Shown here: piece by piece, positions 1-8,472 of the stretch | Position numbering within the stretch: the first letter of the stretch is position 1 | Layout: each line of letters begins with the position of its first letter | Source of the DNA: an uncultured Erythrobacter sp. | GTDB lineage: Bacteria > Pseudomonadota > Alphaproteobacteria > Sphingomonadales > Sphingomonadaceae | NCBI GenBank assembly: GCA_947499095.1 | Contig: CANMMR010000003.1 | Span: forward strand, 186,001-250,000 | Reading direction: 5' to 3' | Length of the DNA stretch: 64,000 nucleotides | The notes under the pieces: generated by a model | What the model was told of the DNA's origin: nothing | Database searches by the model: none | The model's input: the letters and a program-made list of their open reading frames with translations, nothing else | Made by a program: the position numbers and the translations under genes

Positions 1-859
1 ACTTGGCCGGGTCGGACATGGAGTGGCCGCGGTAGCGATAGGTTTCGCATTCCATCAGCACCGGCCCCTTGCCTTCGCGCACATGCTTGAAAGCGATCTC
101 TGCCGCCTGACGCACTTCGAGCACATCCATGCCGTTGACCTTCATGCCGGGGATGCGGAAGGCGGTGCCGCGGCGATAGAATTCGGTCTCTGCCGAGCTG
201 CGTTTTACCGCCGTGCCCATGGCGTACTGGTTGTTCTCGACAACGAATACAATCGGCAGGTTCCACAACGCCGCCATGTTGAACGTCTCGTAGACCTGGC
301 CCTGGTTCGCCGCGCCGTCGCCGAAATAGGCAAGGCACAAGCCACCATCGTCATTGTACTGATGCGCAAGAGCAAGTCCGCCGCCGAGCGAGACTTGCGC
401 GCCGACAATGCCGTGGCCGCCGTAGAACTTATGCTCGGTGCTGAACATATGCATCGAGCCGCCCTTGCCCTTGGAGATGCCCGCTTCGCGTCCGGTGAGC
501 TCGGCCATGATGACCTTGGGATCGATGCCATAGGCGAGCATGTGGCCATGGTCGCGATAGCCGGTAATCACGCTGTCGAGCCCCTCGGTCAGCGCCGATT
601 GCAACCCGACGGCGACCGCTTCCTGGCCGATGTAGAGGTGGCAGAAGCCGCCGATGAGGCCGAGACCGTAGAGCTGGCCGGCGCGTTCCTCGAACCGGCG
701 GATGAGCAGCATCTGCTCGTAGAAATGCTGCAGCTGCTCGCCGCTCGCCTTGTAGCGCTTGTCCTTTTCCAGCGCCTCCTGCAGCGAATGGAGGATAAAA
801 TCGGTATCCTCGGCGGGCGACTTTGCGGGGCTTTTCTTGCTCTTGGGGGCTTTAGCCAA
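1..859 (-). CDS. pdhA: Pyruvate dehydrogenase E1 component subunit alpha (partial)
   Basis: ThDP-dependent E1 alpha subunit that decarboxylates pyruvate in the pyruvate dehydrogenase complex. About 286 residues are visible; the C-terminus lies beyond the left edge. The translated minus strand shows YRDHGHMLAYG, the GGSMHMF segment and the ThDP/Mg motif GDGAANQGQVYE, all typical of PdhA. No ATG fits the reading frame near the N-terminus. I chose TTG at 859 because AGGATAGGA lies just upstream and translation gives a lysine-rich start (AKAPKSKKSP). It lies downstream of the ftsB-like gene on the same strand, a common alphaproteobacterial order; pdhB is expected to follow outside the window. The identity is firm and the start codon is probable. 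Confidence 0.93.
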   Translation of the reverse strand, partial: MAKAPKSKKSPAKSPAEDTDFILHSLQEALEKDKRYKASGEQLQHFYEQMLLIRRFEERAGQLYGLGLIGGFCHLYIGQEAVAVGLQSALTEGLDSVITGYRDHGHMLAYGIDPKVIMAELTGREAGISKGKGGSMHMFSTEHKFYGGHGIVGAQVSLGGGLALAHQYNDDGGLCLAYFGDGAANQGQVYETFNMAALWNLPIVFVVENNQYAMGTAVKRSSAETEFYRRGTAFRIPGMKVNGMDVLEVRQAAEIAFKHVREGKGPVLMECETYRYRGHSMSDPAK

Positions 860-990
860 GACATCCTATCCTTGTTCTTCCGGGGAGGAATATGTGCCGA
901 GCCTATAGGCACAGCCGCGCCTGCCGCGCAACACGCGGTGCGCATGTGCATACGAAAACCCTTACGGAATGCAGCCGCTTGGCGCGGAAC

Positions 991-1305
991 TCAGTCTTCC
1001 AGCTTGATGACGACCTCGTCCGGGTGGACGACGTTGAGCTGGCTGCGCAGCAGTTCGCCAACCATGTCCGGATCGGCATGGTCGTGATGCAGCAGCGCCA
1101 CGCGGTTCTTCAGCGCCTTGCGCTCTTTCTCGATCTCGGCGAGTTGGGCCTGGCGCTGATCGAGCAGGCGCAGGTTCTCGCTCCAGGCTAGGAGCCCCGA
1201 CGGACCCGCGATCGCAATTCCGCCCATTACGAGCAGCGCCGCCAGCGCGCCATGCTGGCTCGCCTTGCCCTTGCGGATCGCTGCGATGGAACCGGACCGT
1301 TTCAT
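991..1305 (-). CDS. ftsB: FtsB/DivIC-like septum formation initiator
   Basis: A 104-residue bitopic membrane protein of the divisome. It has a short basic cytoplasmic N-terminus, one hydrophobic segment at about residues 20-40, then a predicted coiled coil (about 42-75, with a run like AQLAEIEKERKALKNRV) and a short C-terminal region. This is the FtsB/DivIC architecture and length. By family knowledge it would bridge FtsL and FtsQ at the septum. It lies 131 bases upstream of pdhA, as in many sphingomonads. It is divergent from hppD. Confidence 0.85.
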   Translation of the reverse strand: MKRSGSIAAIRKGKASQHGALAALLVMGGIAIAGPSGLLAWSENLRLLDQRQAQLAEIEKERKALKNRVALLHHDHADPDMVGELLRSQLNVVHPDEVVIKLED

Positions 1306-1388
1306 AGTGTCACAGAATCACAGTTGCGCGGCCTGCGCAAGCACTATTGCGACCGGCGGAACTGCCGCTGCCCCGAGCCGTTCGATCC

Positions 1389-1417
1389 TTGACAAGAAAC
1401 GGTAACTTTTGTAACTA
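1389..1417 (+). promoter_or_regulatory. Probable sigma-70 promoter of hppD with a GTAAC direct repeat
   Basis: TTGACA (1389-1394), a 17-base spacer and TAACTA (1412-1417) form a good sigma-70-type promoter about 40 bases upstream of the hppD start. The sequence GTAAC-TTTT-GTAAC (about 1402-1415) is a direct repeat covering the spacer and the -10 region, so it could be an operator. The promoter match is seen; the operator role is inference. Confidence 0.55.
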
Positions 1418-1454
1418 GTTTCCATTGCAACCAATCATATCACCGAGGACCGAA

Positions 1455-2576
1455 ATGCCCGATCTCTTCGAAAACCCCATAGGCCTCGACGGTTTCGAAT
1501 TCGTCGAATTCTGCGCTCCGGAAAAGGGCGCGATCGAGCCGGTGTTCGAAGCGATGGGTTTCACCCACGTCGCTACGCACCGCTCGAAGGACGTGCACCT
1601 GTGGCGCCAGGGCGGGATCAACCTGATCCTCAACTACGAACCGCGCAGCGCCGCATGGTTCTTTGCCCGCGAGCACGGAGCCTCGGCCTGCGGCATGGGT
1701 TTCCGCGTCCGCGACGCGAAGAAGGCCTATAACGAATTGCTCGCGCGGGGGGCGGAGCCAGTGCAGGTCGAGACCGGGCCGATGGAACTGCGCATTCCCG
1801 CGATCCGCGGGATCGGCGGCGCGATCGTCTATCTTATCGACCGCTATGCCGATGACGACGGCGAAGGCCTGTCGATCTACGACATCGATTTCGAATATTT
1901 GCCGGGCGTCGAGAAATTCCCCGTTGGCGCGGGTTTCAACGTTATCGATCACCTCACCCATAATGTCTACAACGGCCGTATGAAATACTGGGCGGACTAT
2001 TACGAAACGCTCTTCAACTTCCGCGAAATTCGCTTCTTCGACATCAAAGGCGAATACACCGGCCTCACCTCCAAGGCGCTCACCGCGCCCGACGGTAAGA
2101 TCCGCATCCCGCTCAACGAAGAGGGCGAAGGCGGCAAGGGCCAGATCGAAGAGTTCCTGCGCGAATTCAACGGGGAAGGTATCCAGCACATCGCGCTGAT
2201 CTGCGACGATCTGGTCAAGTGCTGGGACAACCTCAAGGACCTCGGCGTGCCGTTCATGACCGCGCCGCCGGAAACCTATTACGAAATGCTGGAAGAACGG
2301 CTGCCGCACCACGGCGAGGACGTTAACGAGCTTAAGATGCGCGGCATCCTGCTCGACGGCACGACCGAAGGTGGAAGCCCGCGTCTGCTGCTCCAGATCT
2401 TTGCCGAAGCGCAGGTCGGCCCGGTGTTCTTCGAATTCATCCAGCGCAAGGGCGACGAAGGCTTCGGCGAAGGTAATTTCAAAGCCCTCTTCGAGAGCAT
2501 GGAGCGCGACCAGATCAAGCGTGGCGTTCTAAGCGTGGAGGACGCGGAAACCGTCGAAACGGAGCCTGCGGAATGA
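1455..2576 (+). CDS. hppD: 4-hydroxyphenylpyruvate dioxygenase
   Basis: Fe(II) dioxygenase that converts 4-hydroxyphenylpyruvate to homogentisate in tyrosine and phenylalanine breakdown. The protein has 373 residues, the usual bacterial length, with two VOC-fold halves. The expected iron ligands are present: H166 (in IDHLTHN), H245 (in IQHIAL) and E327 (in FFEFIQR). An ATG at 1425 is also in frame, but 1455 is preferred because CCGAGGA lies 6 bases upstream and it gives the canonical [10 protein letters not shown] start. The stop codon overlaps the start of the following VOC gene. Confidence 0.96.
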   Translation: MPDLFENPIGLDGFEFVEFCAPEKGAIEPVFEAMGFTHVATHRSKDVHLWRQGGINLILNYEPRSAAWFFAREHGASACGMGFRVRDAKKAYNELLARGAEPVQVETGPMELRIPAIRGIGGAIVYLIDRYADDDGEGLSIYDIDFEYLPGVEKFPVGAGFNVIDHLTHNVYNGRMKYWADYYETLFNFREIRFFDIKGEYTGLTSKALTAPDGKIRIPLNEEGEGGKGQIEEFLREFNGEGIQHIALICDDLVKCWDNLKDLGVPFMTAPPETYYEMLEERLPHHGEDVNELKMRGILLDGTTEGGSPRLLLQIFAEAQVGPVFFEFIQRKGDEGFGEGNFKALFESMERDQIKRGVLSVEDAETVETEPAE

Positions 2577-3145
2577 ACGAGACAGCCCCCCACCCAGTCA
2601 AGTTAGGCGGCGTCCACCACGCCGCCTACCGCTGCAAGGACGCCAAGGAAACCGTCGAATGGTACGGCAAGGTCCTCGGCATGGACTACACCACGGCCTT
2701 TGCAGAAGATCACGTCCCCTCGACCGGCGAATACGACCCTTACATGCACGTCTTCCTCGATGCAGGTAACGGCAACATCCTCGCCTTTTTCGAATTGCCC
2801 AACCAGAAGGATATGGGCCGCGATGAGAACACGCCGCAGTGGGTCCAGCATCTTGCCTTCAAGGTAGATAGCGAGGATGAACTGCTGGCTGCGAAGGAGC
2901 ATGTCGAAAGCCTCGGCATCGATGTGCTGGGCCCGACGCATCACGGCATCTTCAAGTCGATCTACTTTTTCGATCCCAACGGCCACCGCGTCGAACTCGC
3001 AACCGATATCGGGACCGACGAGCAATATGCGGAACTCAAGCGCGTCGCGCCGATGATGCTGGAAGAATGGAGCCAGACGAAGAAGGCCCCCCGGCATGCC
3101 GACTGGCTGCATGAACTCGCACGCAAGGAGCACGCCGCCAAGTAA
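2573..3145 (+). CDS. VOC (glyoxalase/dioxygenase superfamily) protein
   Basis: A 190-residue vicinal-oxygen-chelate protein with one full VOC module ([10 protein letters not shown]... and ...WVQHLAFKV) and paired beta-alpha-beta-beta-beta units; H and E residues sit where metal ligands are expected (GVHH, QHLAF, HRVEL). Its ATG overlaps the hppD stop by four bases (ATGA), so translation is coupled and a role in aromatic amino acid breakdown is plausible. The exact substrate cannot be told. A short helical tail (about residues 140-190) follows the VOC core. Confidence 0.85.
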   Translation: MNETAPHPVKLGGVHHAAYRCKDAKETVEWYGKVLGMDYTTAFAEDHVPSTGEYDPYMHVFLDAGNGNILAFFELPNQKDMGRDENTPQWVQHLAFKVDSEDELLAAKEHVESLGIDVLGPTHHGIFKSIYFFDPNGHRVELATDIGTDEQYAELKRVAPMMLEEWSQTKKAPRHADWLHELARKEHAAK

Positions 3146-3226
3146 CGGCGCTGTCCGGACCGGCTGAGTGCCGCCGGAACCCTTTGCAGCCATTCGGCGT
3201 TGCCCCGCAAAGGGAGTTCCATACAC

Positions 3227-4105
3227 GTGAATTACATCGGCACGCTGCGCGACCAGCTGCAGGACATGGGAACCGGGTTTATCGAAGCCCTGCCCAGCAT
3301 AGCCATTGCGCTCGTCATACTTTTCGTCACGTGGATCGTGGCTCGCTTCGCCGTGCGCATCTCGGACATGATCGTGGGCCGCACGGAAATCCGCGCGAGC
3401 CTGAAAAACCTGATCGACACGCTGGTTAAACTCGGCATCTGGCTAATCGGCCTATTCATCGCGGCGGTCGTGGTGATGCCCGACCTTACCCCCGCCAGCC
3501 TGCTCGCCGGGCTCGGCATCGGTGCCGTCGCGATCGGCTTTGCATTCCAGGATATTTTCGAGAATTTCCTCGCCGGTGTACTGATCATGGTGCGCGAGAA
3601 GATGCGCATCGGCGACATCATCGAATGCGAGGGCATTACGGGCAAGGTCGAGCACATCACCTTGCGCGAAACGCATGTGCGCAAGCTTTCCGGCGAACTG
3701 ACAGTCGTCCCAAACTCCATCCTCTTCAAGAATCCGGTCGAGATTTTCACCGATGTCGATCAGCGCCGTCACGAGGTGGTGGTCGGCGTGTCTTACGATA
3801 CGCAGCTCGATCATGCTGCTGATGTGATCCGCCGTGCGGTGGAAGACGTCGACGATGTGCTCGCCAGCAAAGGCGTCGATATCTTTGCGCAGGAGTTCAA
3901 TTCCAGTTCGGTCGATTTCCTCGTGCGCTGGTGGGCGGGCTCGACACCGCGCGCCGGTTGGGAAAGCAAAGACAAGGTCGTCCGCGCGATCAAGGCCGCG
4001 CTCGACGAAGCGAGCATCGAGATCCCGTTCCCCTATGTCACGCATACTTTCAAGGAAACGGTGCCGGTCAGCCAGCTGGGTGACACGACGAAGAAGACGC
4101 CGTAA
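3227..4105 (+). CDS. Mechanosensitive ion channel, MscS family
   Basis: A 292-residue small-conductance mechanosensitive channel of the inner membrane, which opens under osmotic downshock. There are three hydrophobic segments (about 17-40, 60-85 and 88-110). The third is the glycine/alanine-rich pore helix (LLAGLGIGAVAIGFAFQD), followed by the MscS beta domain (MRIGDIIECEGITGKVEHITLRE is split across 3600-3670) and the C-terminal alpha/beta domain. I chose GTG 3227 with AAAGGGAG ending 10 bases upstream; a TTG at 3200 is in frame but lacks a ribosome binding site. The gene stands between the hppD pair and the dehalogenase gene. Confidence 0.9.
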   Translation: MNYIGTLRDQLQDMGTGFIEALPSIAIALVILFVTWIVARFAVRISDMIVGRTEIRASLKNLIDTLVKLGIWLIGLFIAAVVVMPDLTPASLLAGLGIGAVAIGFAFQDIFENFLAGVLIMVREKMRIGDIIECEGITGKVEHITLRETHVRKLSGELTVVPNSILFKNPVEIFTDVDQRRHEVVVGVSYDTQLDHAADVIRRAVEDVDDVLASKGVDIFAQEFNSSSVDFLVRWWAGSTPRAGWESKDKVVRAIKAALDEASIEIPFPYVTHTFKETVPVSQLGDTTKKTP

Positions 4106-4171
4106 GGGTTTCGATGAAGGACTGATCGCGCGAGCTTCTTATCGTCGCGGCCTGCCCGGAGAGAGACACCC

Positions 4172-5086
4172 ATGGAAATCCTGCGCACGCTGTCCGAACG
4201 TTTCACCGACATCCCCGACTACCCCTTCGCGGAGAACTGGTTCGAGGTGGATCTCGGCGATGGGCTGACCGCCCGCCAGCATTACGTCGACGAAGGGCCG
4301 AAGGACGCTCCGCCGGTCCTGCTTTTCCATGGCGAGCCGAGCTGGTCGTTTCTCTATCGCAAGATGATCCCGATCCTCGCCAATGCCGGGTTTCGGGTCC
4401 TCGCGCCGGACCTCATAGGCTTCGGAAAAAGCGACAAGCCGGACGATATCGACTTCTACACCTATGCGCGCCACGTCGATTGGCTGAAGCAATGGCGCAG
4501 CGCGGTCGAACCGCGGCCCGCCGCCTTGTTCGTGCAAGATTGGGGCGGACTGCTCGGCCTGCGCATGCTGGCGCACGATCCGGACCTCTTCGCTTGCGTG
4601 GTCGCCAGCAATACCTTCCTGCCTGCAGGAGGCACCCCCTCGCAAGCGTTCCTCGCGTGGCGCGAATTCTCCCGCAATTCGCCCGACTTCCGTATCGGTG
4701 CGCTGCTCGACCGCGCGACAGCGACCGCGCGAAGCGAGGCGGAGATCGCCGCTTACGATGCCCCCTTCCCGACCGAGGCCCATAAAGCCGGCGCGCGGGC
4801 CTTCCCCAGCCTTGTCCCGGTGAAAGATGGCATGCCGGGCGTCGAGGACAACAAGGCCGCTTGGCCCGCACTCGCAGCTTACGACAGGCCGTTCCTGACG
4901 CTGTTCGGCGAAGACGATCCCGTCACCAAGGGTAGCGAGAAGGCCCTTATCGATCGCATCGCCGGGGCCGAGGGACAGCCGCACCGGACCCTGCCGACCT
5001 GCGGCCATTTCTGTCAGGAAGACCAGCCCGAAGCGCTCGCCGAGGGCGTGATCGCCATGGCACGCAAGGCGGGCCACCTCGCTTGA
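4172..5086 (+). CDS. Haloalkane dehalogenase (alpha/beta hydrolase, HLD-I type)
   Basis: Predicted to hydrolyse the carbon-halogen bond of haloalkanes to an alcohol and halide. The protein has 304 residues. Visible catalytic features are the nucleophile D123 in VQDWGG, halide-binding W124 and probably W163, the acid D249 in FGEDDP and the base H279 in CGHFCQED; HGEPSW (53-58) forms the oxyanion region. The acid after strand 7 places it in subfamily HLD-I (DhlA/DppA-like). An RBS-like GGAGAGAG lies at about 4158. The stop overlaps the start of an MFS transporter gene, which suggests joint expression. The native substrate is unknown. Confidence 0.9.
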   Translation: MEILRTLSERFTDIPDYPFAENWFEVDLGDGLTARQHYVDEGPKDAPPVLLFHGEPSWSFLYRKMIPILANAGFRVLAPDLIGFGKSDKPDDIDFYTYARHVDWLKQWRSAVEPRPAALFVQDWGGLLGLRMLAHDPDLFACVVASNTFLPAGGTPSQAFLAWREFSRNSPDFRIGALLDRATATARSEAEIAAYDAPFPTEAHKAGARAFPSLVPVKDGMPGVEDNKAAWPALAAYDRPFLTLFGEDDPVTKGSEKALIDRIAGAEGQPHRTLPTCGHFCQEDQPEALAEGVIAMARKAGHLA

Positions 5087-6261
5087 ACGAACTGTCGCGA
5101 CTGACCCGCGCCCAGGAATTCTCCCTGTGCGTCGCCGTCGCAGTCGTGACGGCCAATGCTTATTATATTCACCCCATCATCGGAGACGTGGCCGACCATT
5201 TCGGCGTCAATCACGCACGCATCGGCTTGGTCCCGGCGCTCAACCAGCTTGCCTTGGCAGTGGGCATCTTCCTCCTGCTCCCGCTCGGCGATCGGATATC
5301 GAACCGGCGGCTGACGATCATGTTCGCTGCAGGTCAGACGGCCTCACTGGCGCTCATGACGCTGGCGGGAAGTTTCGCGCTCTTCGTCGCCGGTTCGACG
5401 CTTCTCGGCTTCTTCACCATCGCGCCCTATCTGCTGCCGGCATACGCCTCCAAGCGGGTCGCACCCGAGCGGCTCGGGCAGGTTATGGCCTTGCTCACTG
5501 CCGGTGTGATCCTCGGCATCCTGATCGCCCGGGTCGGAGCAGGCGTGATCGCGGAATATGTCGACTGGCGCGCGGTCTACTGGCTTGCGACCGGACTAAT
5601 GCTGGCCGTGACCCTCGCCCTCCCACGGCTGATGGAAGGGGGGGAGCGCGATGCGACGGGGCGCGAAAGCTATGGCGCGCTGCTGCTGACAGTCTTTCCG
5701 TTGATCAGGGAATATCGCGAGATCGTAGTTTCAGGTGCAATCCAGGCACTCAACTTCGGTCAGTTCATCGCACTCTGGCTTGCGCTCGCTCTGTATCTGA
5801 CCTCGCCCAAGATGGGCTATGGCACCGACACGGTTGGCTATCTCGCCGGTATCGCTGCAGTCAGCATATTTTCCACACCGCGGCTCGGCCGCTGGGCGGA
5901 TGAGGTCGGCGCGCGCACAGCCCGCACGATCTTTGCCGCCGTCCAGCTATTCGGCGTGCTTTTGCTCTGGCCACTCGGCGGCGCGGTCATCACGCTGCTC
6001 ATACCCTTGATCCTGGCAAACCTCGTCGGCCCGGGCATCGATGTAACGGGTCGCATGACATTCCTGACCCTACGACCCGATCTACGCACGCGCCTGACCA
6101 CCATCTATGTCGTGCTTATGTTCATCGGGGGCGGCCTCGGCAGCTATGCCGGGACCGCAGCCTACGATGCGCTGGGGTGGGCCGGAACATGCATACTGCT
6201 CGCCATTTTCTCGAGCGTTCTGACCGCACTGGCGTTCTACGCGAAGCGCTATGACAAGTGA
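5083..6261 (+). CDS. MFS transporter coupled to the dehalogenase gene
   Basis: A 392-residue major facilitator superfamily protein with about 12 hydrophobic segments and the loop 2-3 signature region PLGDRISNRRLTI (about residues 66-80). It probably moves a small solute by proton exchange; the direction and substrate are unknown. The start is TTG 5083, which shares four bases with the dehalogenase stop (TTGA). No ATG is available nearby, so coupled translation is likely. The pairing suggests uptake of a dehalogenase substrate or export of a product, but this is inference. Confidence 0.85.
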   Translation: MNELSRLTRAQEFSLCVAVAVVTANAYYIHPIIGDVADHFGVNHARIGLVPALNQLALAVGIFLLLPLGDRISNRRLTIMFAAGQTASLALMTLAGSFALFVAGSTLLGFFTIAPYLLPAYASKRVAPERLGQVMALLTAGVILGILIARVGAGVIAEYVDWRAVYWLATGLMLAVTLALPRLMEGGERDATGRESYGALLLTVFPLIREYREIVVSGAIQALNFGQFIALWLALALYLTSPKMGYGTDTVGYLAGIAAVSIFSTPRLGRWADEVGARTARTIFAAVQLFGVLLLWPLGGAVITLLIPLILANLVGPGIDVTGRMTFLTLRPDLRTRLTTIYVVLMFIGGGLGSYAGTAAYDALGWAGTCILLAIFSSVLTALAFYAKRYDK

Positions 6262-6428
6262 GGTGGTGCGCCCGGCATGGCAAAAATGGGCACTCACATC
6301 ATTGGGAAATTTCGGTGGCGATGGCTGACGACATCGAGAATTACGATGATCGGCTGCGCCCACTGACCATTTAGTTAAGTGTGATGTCCCCAGAATTTCT
6401 GTCCACGTTCCGAAACGACCGCCGTAGT

Positions 6429-6932
6429 TTATCCGCCGCAGCCCTCTTTAGGCAAGCATCCGGCTCCTAACCCGATCTCTGAAGCAAGGATGACAGTTAG
6501 CCCATCCGAGCCCGACAATCTTTCGATACGCGTTACTCCACGAAGGTATTCGAAATCAAACTCGTTGATTAATTTATCCCCTTGGTAGGAGTGAATTTCG
6601 CATATACTAGAGAACCCCCCTTTATATTCTGTTTTTTTCTGACACGAAATATTGTCGCCGATAAAATTTCGCCCCTTGTGGATTGCTAGCATATCCTCAA
6701 AAACTAACGCTTCATTCTGTTCTTTGATTTCCATGTCATATGGTCTCAAAATTTGCCCCTTAGCGTCGACCCGCCCGACATTGATAATGTTCTGTGCCGC
6801 AGTTAATGTGTAAACAGTCTTATCCTGATCGATATATTTAGACGTTTTTTGACCGTTCGAGCAATTAATCTGCCCGCCTTCACCGCAGCTGGTCAAAATT
6901 AACGATACCCCTAATATTATAGAACTTTTCAC
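6429..6932 (-). CDS. AT-rich lipoprotein, possible immunity partner of the RHS toxin domain
   Basis: A 167-residue protein of unknown family. The N-terminus is a lipoprotein signal with lipobox LTSC (Cys at about residue 16), so the mature protein is probably membrane-anchored in the periplasm or outer membrane. Four more cysteines (in INCSNG, ISCQKK, SICEI, AGCLPKEGC) could pair. The gene starts two bases after the stop of the RHS fragment and shares its low GC. RHS toxins are normally followed directly by their immunity gene, so this is the obvious candidate; that role rests on position only. Confidence 0.55.
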   Translation of the reverse strand: MKSSIILGVSLILTSCGEGGQINCSNGQKTSKYIDQDKTVYTLTAAQNIINVGRVDAKGQILRPYDMEIKEQNEALVFEDMLAIHKGRNFIGDNISCQKKTEYKGGFSSICEIHSYQGDKLINEFDFEYLRGVTRIERLSGSDGLTVILASEIGLGAGCLPKEGCGG

Positions 6933-6934
6933 AC

Positions 6935-7912
6935 CTAGTTCCCTAATAATTTTCGAGCAGCATCGTCATATTCACGATCATGTGCCCCCCACCAATTGCG
7001 AACCCCTACAAAGACACTTTCGTTTGGTGCTGTGTGAATACTTTCATGAACCAAGGACTGCTGCCTTCGCAGGCTAAACGCAACCGCACTCTCACCGACC
7101 ATGCGTTTCATTGCTGGCTCGTAGATGTTTAAATTAAAGCGCGTGCTCCCATCCCCGCGTGGTCGAAACGGCGTAGCCAACGGACTTTTTTCTGCCGAAC
7201 GCATAGCTAGATCCCAATCCCCTCCACCCATTCTCGCGCTCACGTTTCCATCGTCATCGCTTCTGAAAGCCACATGTGACGCCATGAGCCCGTAAGAAAG
7301 AATTCGCGCATTTACAGTCAGGGTTTTATTTCCAACAGTGATATCGACATTTGTGTTTGGTTGATCGTTCAATTTTCGAACGGCCGCTGTCATATCCCGT
7401 TCAAATGCCTTAATTTGTTTATCAGAGAATCCGGCGTCTTTGAAGGACTGCTTGTCATCGACTTTACAATTGATTGTTCCGTCAAGTCTCGAACCCGACG
7501 ATGTGCTGATCATTGAACACGATTTTCCGGTCGGATCCACCCCATTTACCGGATCATTCCCGGTGTAGGCATACATATTCATGCCGTCTTCGTATCCGAT
7601 GGGATCGGTCTGCATGAACCGGCCGAGCAGCGGCGAGTAGATGCGCGCCTTGTAGTAATACATGCCGATCTCGGGCAGGTAGGCCTGCCCTGTGAACTGG
7701 AACCGCCCCAGATTGTTTGCGCCGGGTGTGCCCCATTCGTCATAGGTGTTGCGCCCGATCACCGCGCCCGAGCTGTCCGTGACCGCGATCACGCTGCCGC
7801 GCTCGTCGCGGTGGAGAAAGCGCTGCTTCGAGGGTGTGGTGTAAGTCCCGCTGCCCTCGAACCAGATCACCGGATCGTCGACGCCTGCCCCGTGCACATA
7901 GCGCCGCCGCAC
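6935..7912 (-). CDS. Truncated RHS protein: core end plus C-terminal HExxH toxin-like domain
   Basis: A 325-residue remnant of an RHS repeat protein. Residues about 3-130 are the end of the RHS core ([47 protein letters not shown], ending in DPTGK). After DPTGK the sequence changes to an unrelated, AT-rich C-terminal domain (about 131-325) with HESIH at 289-293, a zinc-metalloprotease HExxH pattern, and later H311 and E314 as possible third ligands. The N-terminal thousands of residues of a full RHS protein are missing: the gene begins with GTG at 7912, where a recombinase fragment starts on the other strand. It is probably not secreted as it stands. The toxin role is inference. Confidence 0.7.
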   Translation of the reverse strand: MRRRYVHGAGVDDPVIWFEGSGTYTTPSKQRFLHRDERGSVIAVTDSSGAVIGRNTYDEWGTPGANNLGRFQFTGQAYLPEIGMYYYKARIYSPLLGRFMQTDPIGYEDGMNMYAYTGNDPVNGVDPTGKSCSMISTSSGSRLDGTINCKVDDKQSFKDAGFSDKQIKAFERDMTAAVRKLNDQPNTNVDITVGNKTLTVNARILSYGLMASHVAFRSDDDGNVSARMGGGDWDLAMRSAEKSPLATPFRPRGDGSTRFNLNIYEPAMKRMVGESAVAFSLRRQQSLVHESIHTAPNESVFVGVRNWWGAHDREYDDAARKLLGN

Positions 7913-7914
7913 CG

Positions 7915-8400
7915 ATCGGCGCGGACGCCAAGCGCAAGCGCGACATCGCCACGCTGCGCAATGAGCGCACCGCCGCCGAGATCGCCATCCAGCGGCTCTT
8001 CGAATCGATCGAGGCCGGTCTCGTCGACCCCAAGGATAAGGATCTCAAGAAGCGTCTCGCGGGCCACCAGTCGAGACGCGCCGCGCTCGATGAGGAGATC
8101 AATCTGCTAGAACGCCAGTGCGGCAACAAGCACAACCGCGTCGATAGGGACACACTCGCCGCGTTTTCCGCCGGTCTGAAGAAGAAGCTCACCGATTCCG
8201 AAAACCCGGCTCTGCGCAAGAATTACGTGCAGGCCTTCGTCAGTGAGGTCGTGATGTCAAAGGATCAGCTTACCGTTCGCGGCCCGGTGGCCAGCCTGGT
8301 TCAGGCGGTAAGCGCGCCCGGTGCCGTCTCGGCACCGGTGCGCACTTCCATGGTAAACTGGCGCGCCCGACAGGATTCGAACCTGTGGCCCCCAGATTAG
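7915..8400 (+). pseudogene. C-terminal remnant of a site-specific (large serine type) recombinase
   Basis: The frame encodes about 160 residues that resemble the coiled-coil and tail region of large serine recombinases ([46 protein letters not shown]). The catalytic N-terminus and zinc region are absent, so the gene is dead. The frame continues into the antisense of the tRNA-Arg gene and stops inside it (stop at 8398-8400), typical for integrases next to a tRNA attachment site. Upstream of about 7915 the frame is only the antisense of the RHS gene. The recombinase type is judged from pattern only; a tyrosine integrase is less likely. Confidence 0.6.
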
Positions 8401-8435
8401 GAATCTGGTGCTCTATCCGACTGAGCTACGGGCGC
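8359..8435 (-). tRNA. tRNA-Arg (anticodon CCU)
   Basis: The minus strand folds into a full cloverleaf: acceptor stem GCGCCCG/CGGGCGC (8435-8429 with 8369-8363), D stem GCTC/GAGC, anticodon stem CCAGA/TCTGG with loop TTCCTAA (anticodon CCT), T arm ACAGG-TTCGAAT-CCTGT, discriminator G and an encoded CCA (8361-8359). It reads the codon AGG. Its 3' end borders the recombinase remnant, so it has served as an integration site. Confidence 0.95.
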
Positions 8436-8472
8436 CCGGCGGTGCGTTTAGCAGACAGAAAGCGAGTGGCAA

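Larger units (their letters stand above)
6262..8358. mobile_element. Degraded genomic island at tRNA-Arg(CCU)
   Basis: About 2.1 kb between the MFS gene and the 3' end of a tRNA-Arg gene. It contains a lipoprotein gene, a truncated RHS gene and a recombinase remnant that reads into the tRNA. The part from about 6400 to 7500 is clearly richer in A and T than the flanks. This fits the debris of a tRNA-integrated element that captured an RHS C-terminus/immunity pair. No complete integrase or convincing second attachment site is present. Positions 6262-6428 hold no gene that I can support. Confidence 0.6.

Noticed and set aside
23-1087. A 354-residue plus-strand frame opposite pdhA and the ftsB-like gene
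   Set aside because: It is an antisense shadow of real minus-strand genes; the amino acid mix is atypical and no family motif is present.
6262-6428. Possible insertion sequence end near 6383 (GATGTCCCCAGAATT)
   Set aside because: No matching inverted repeat or transposase fragment was found around it; too short for a claim.
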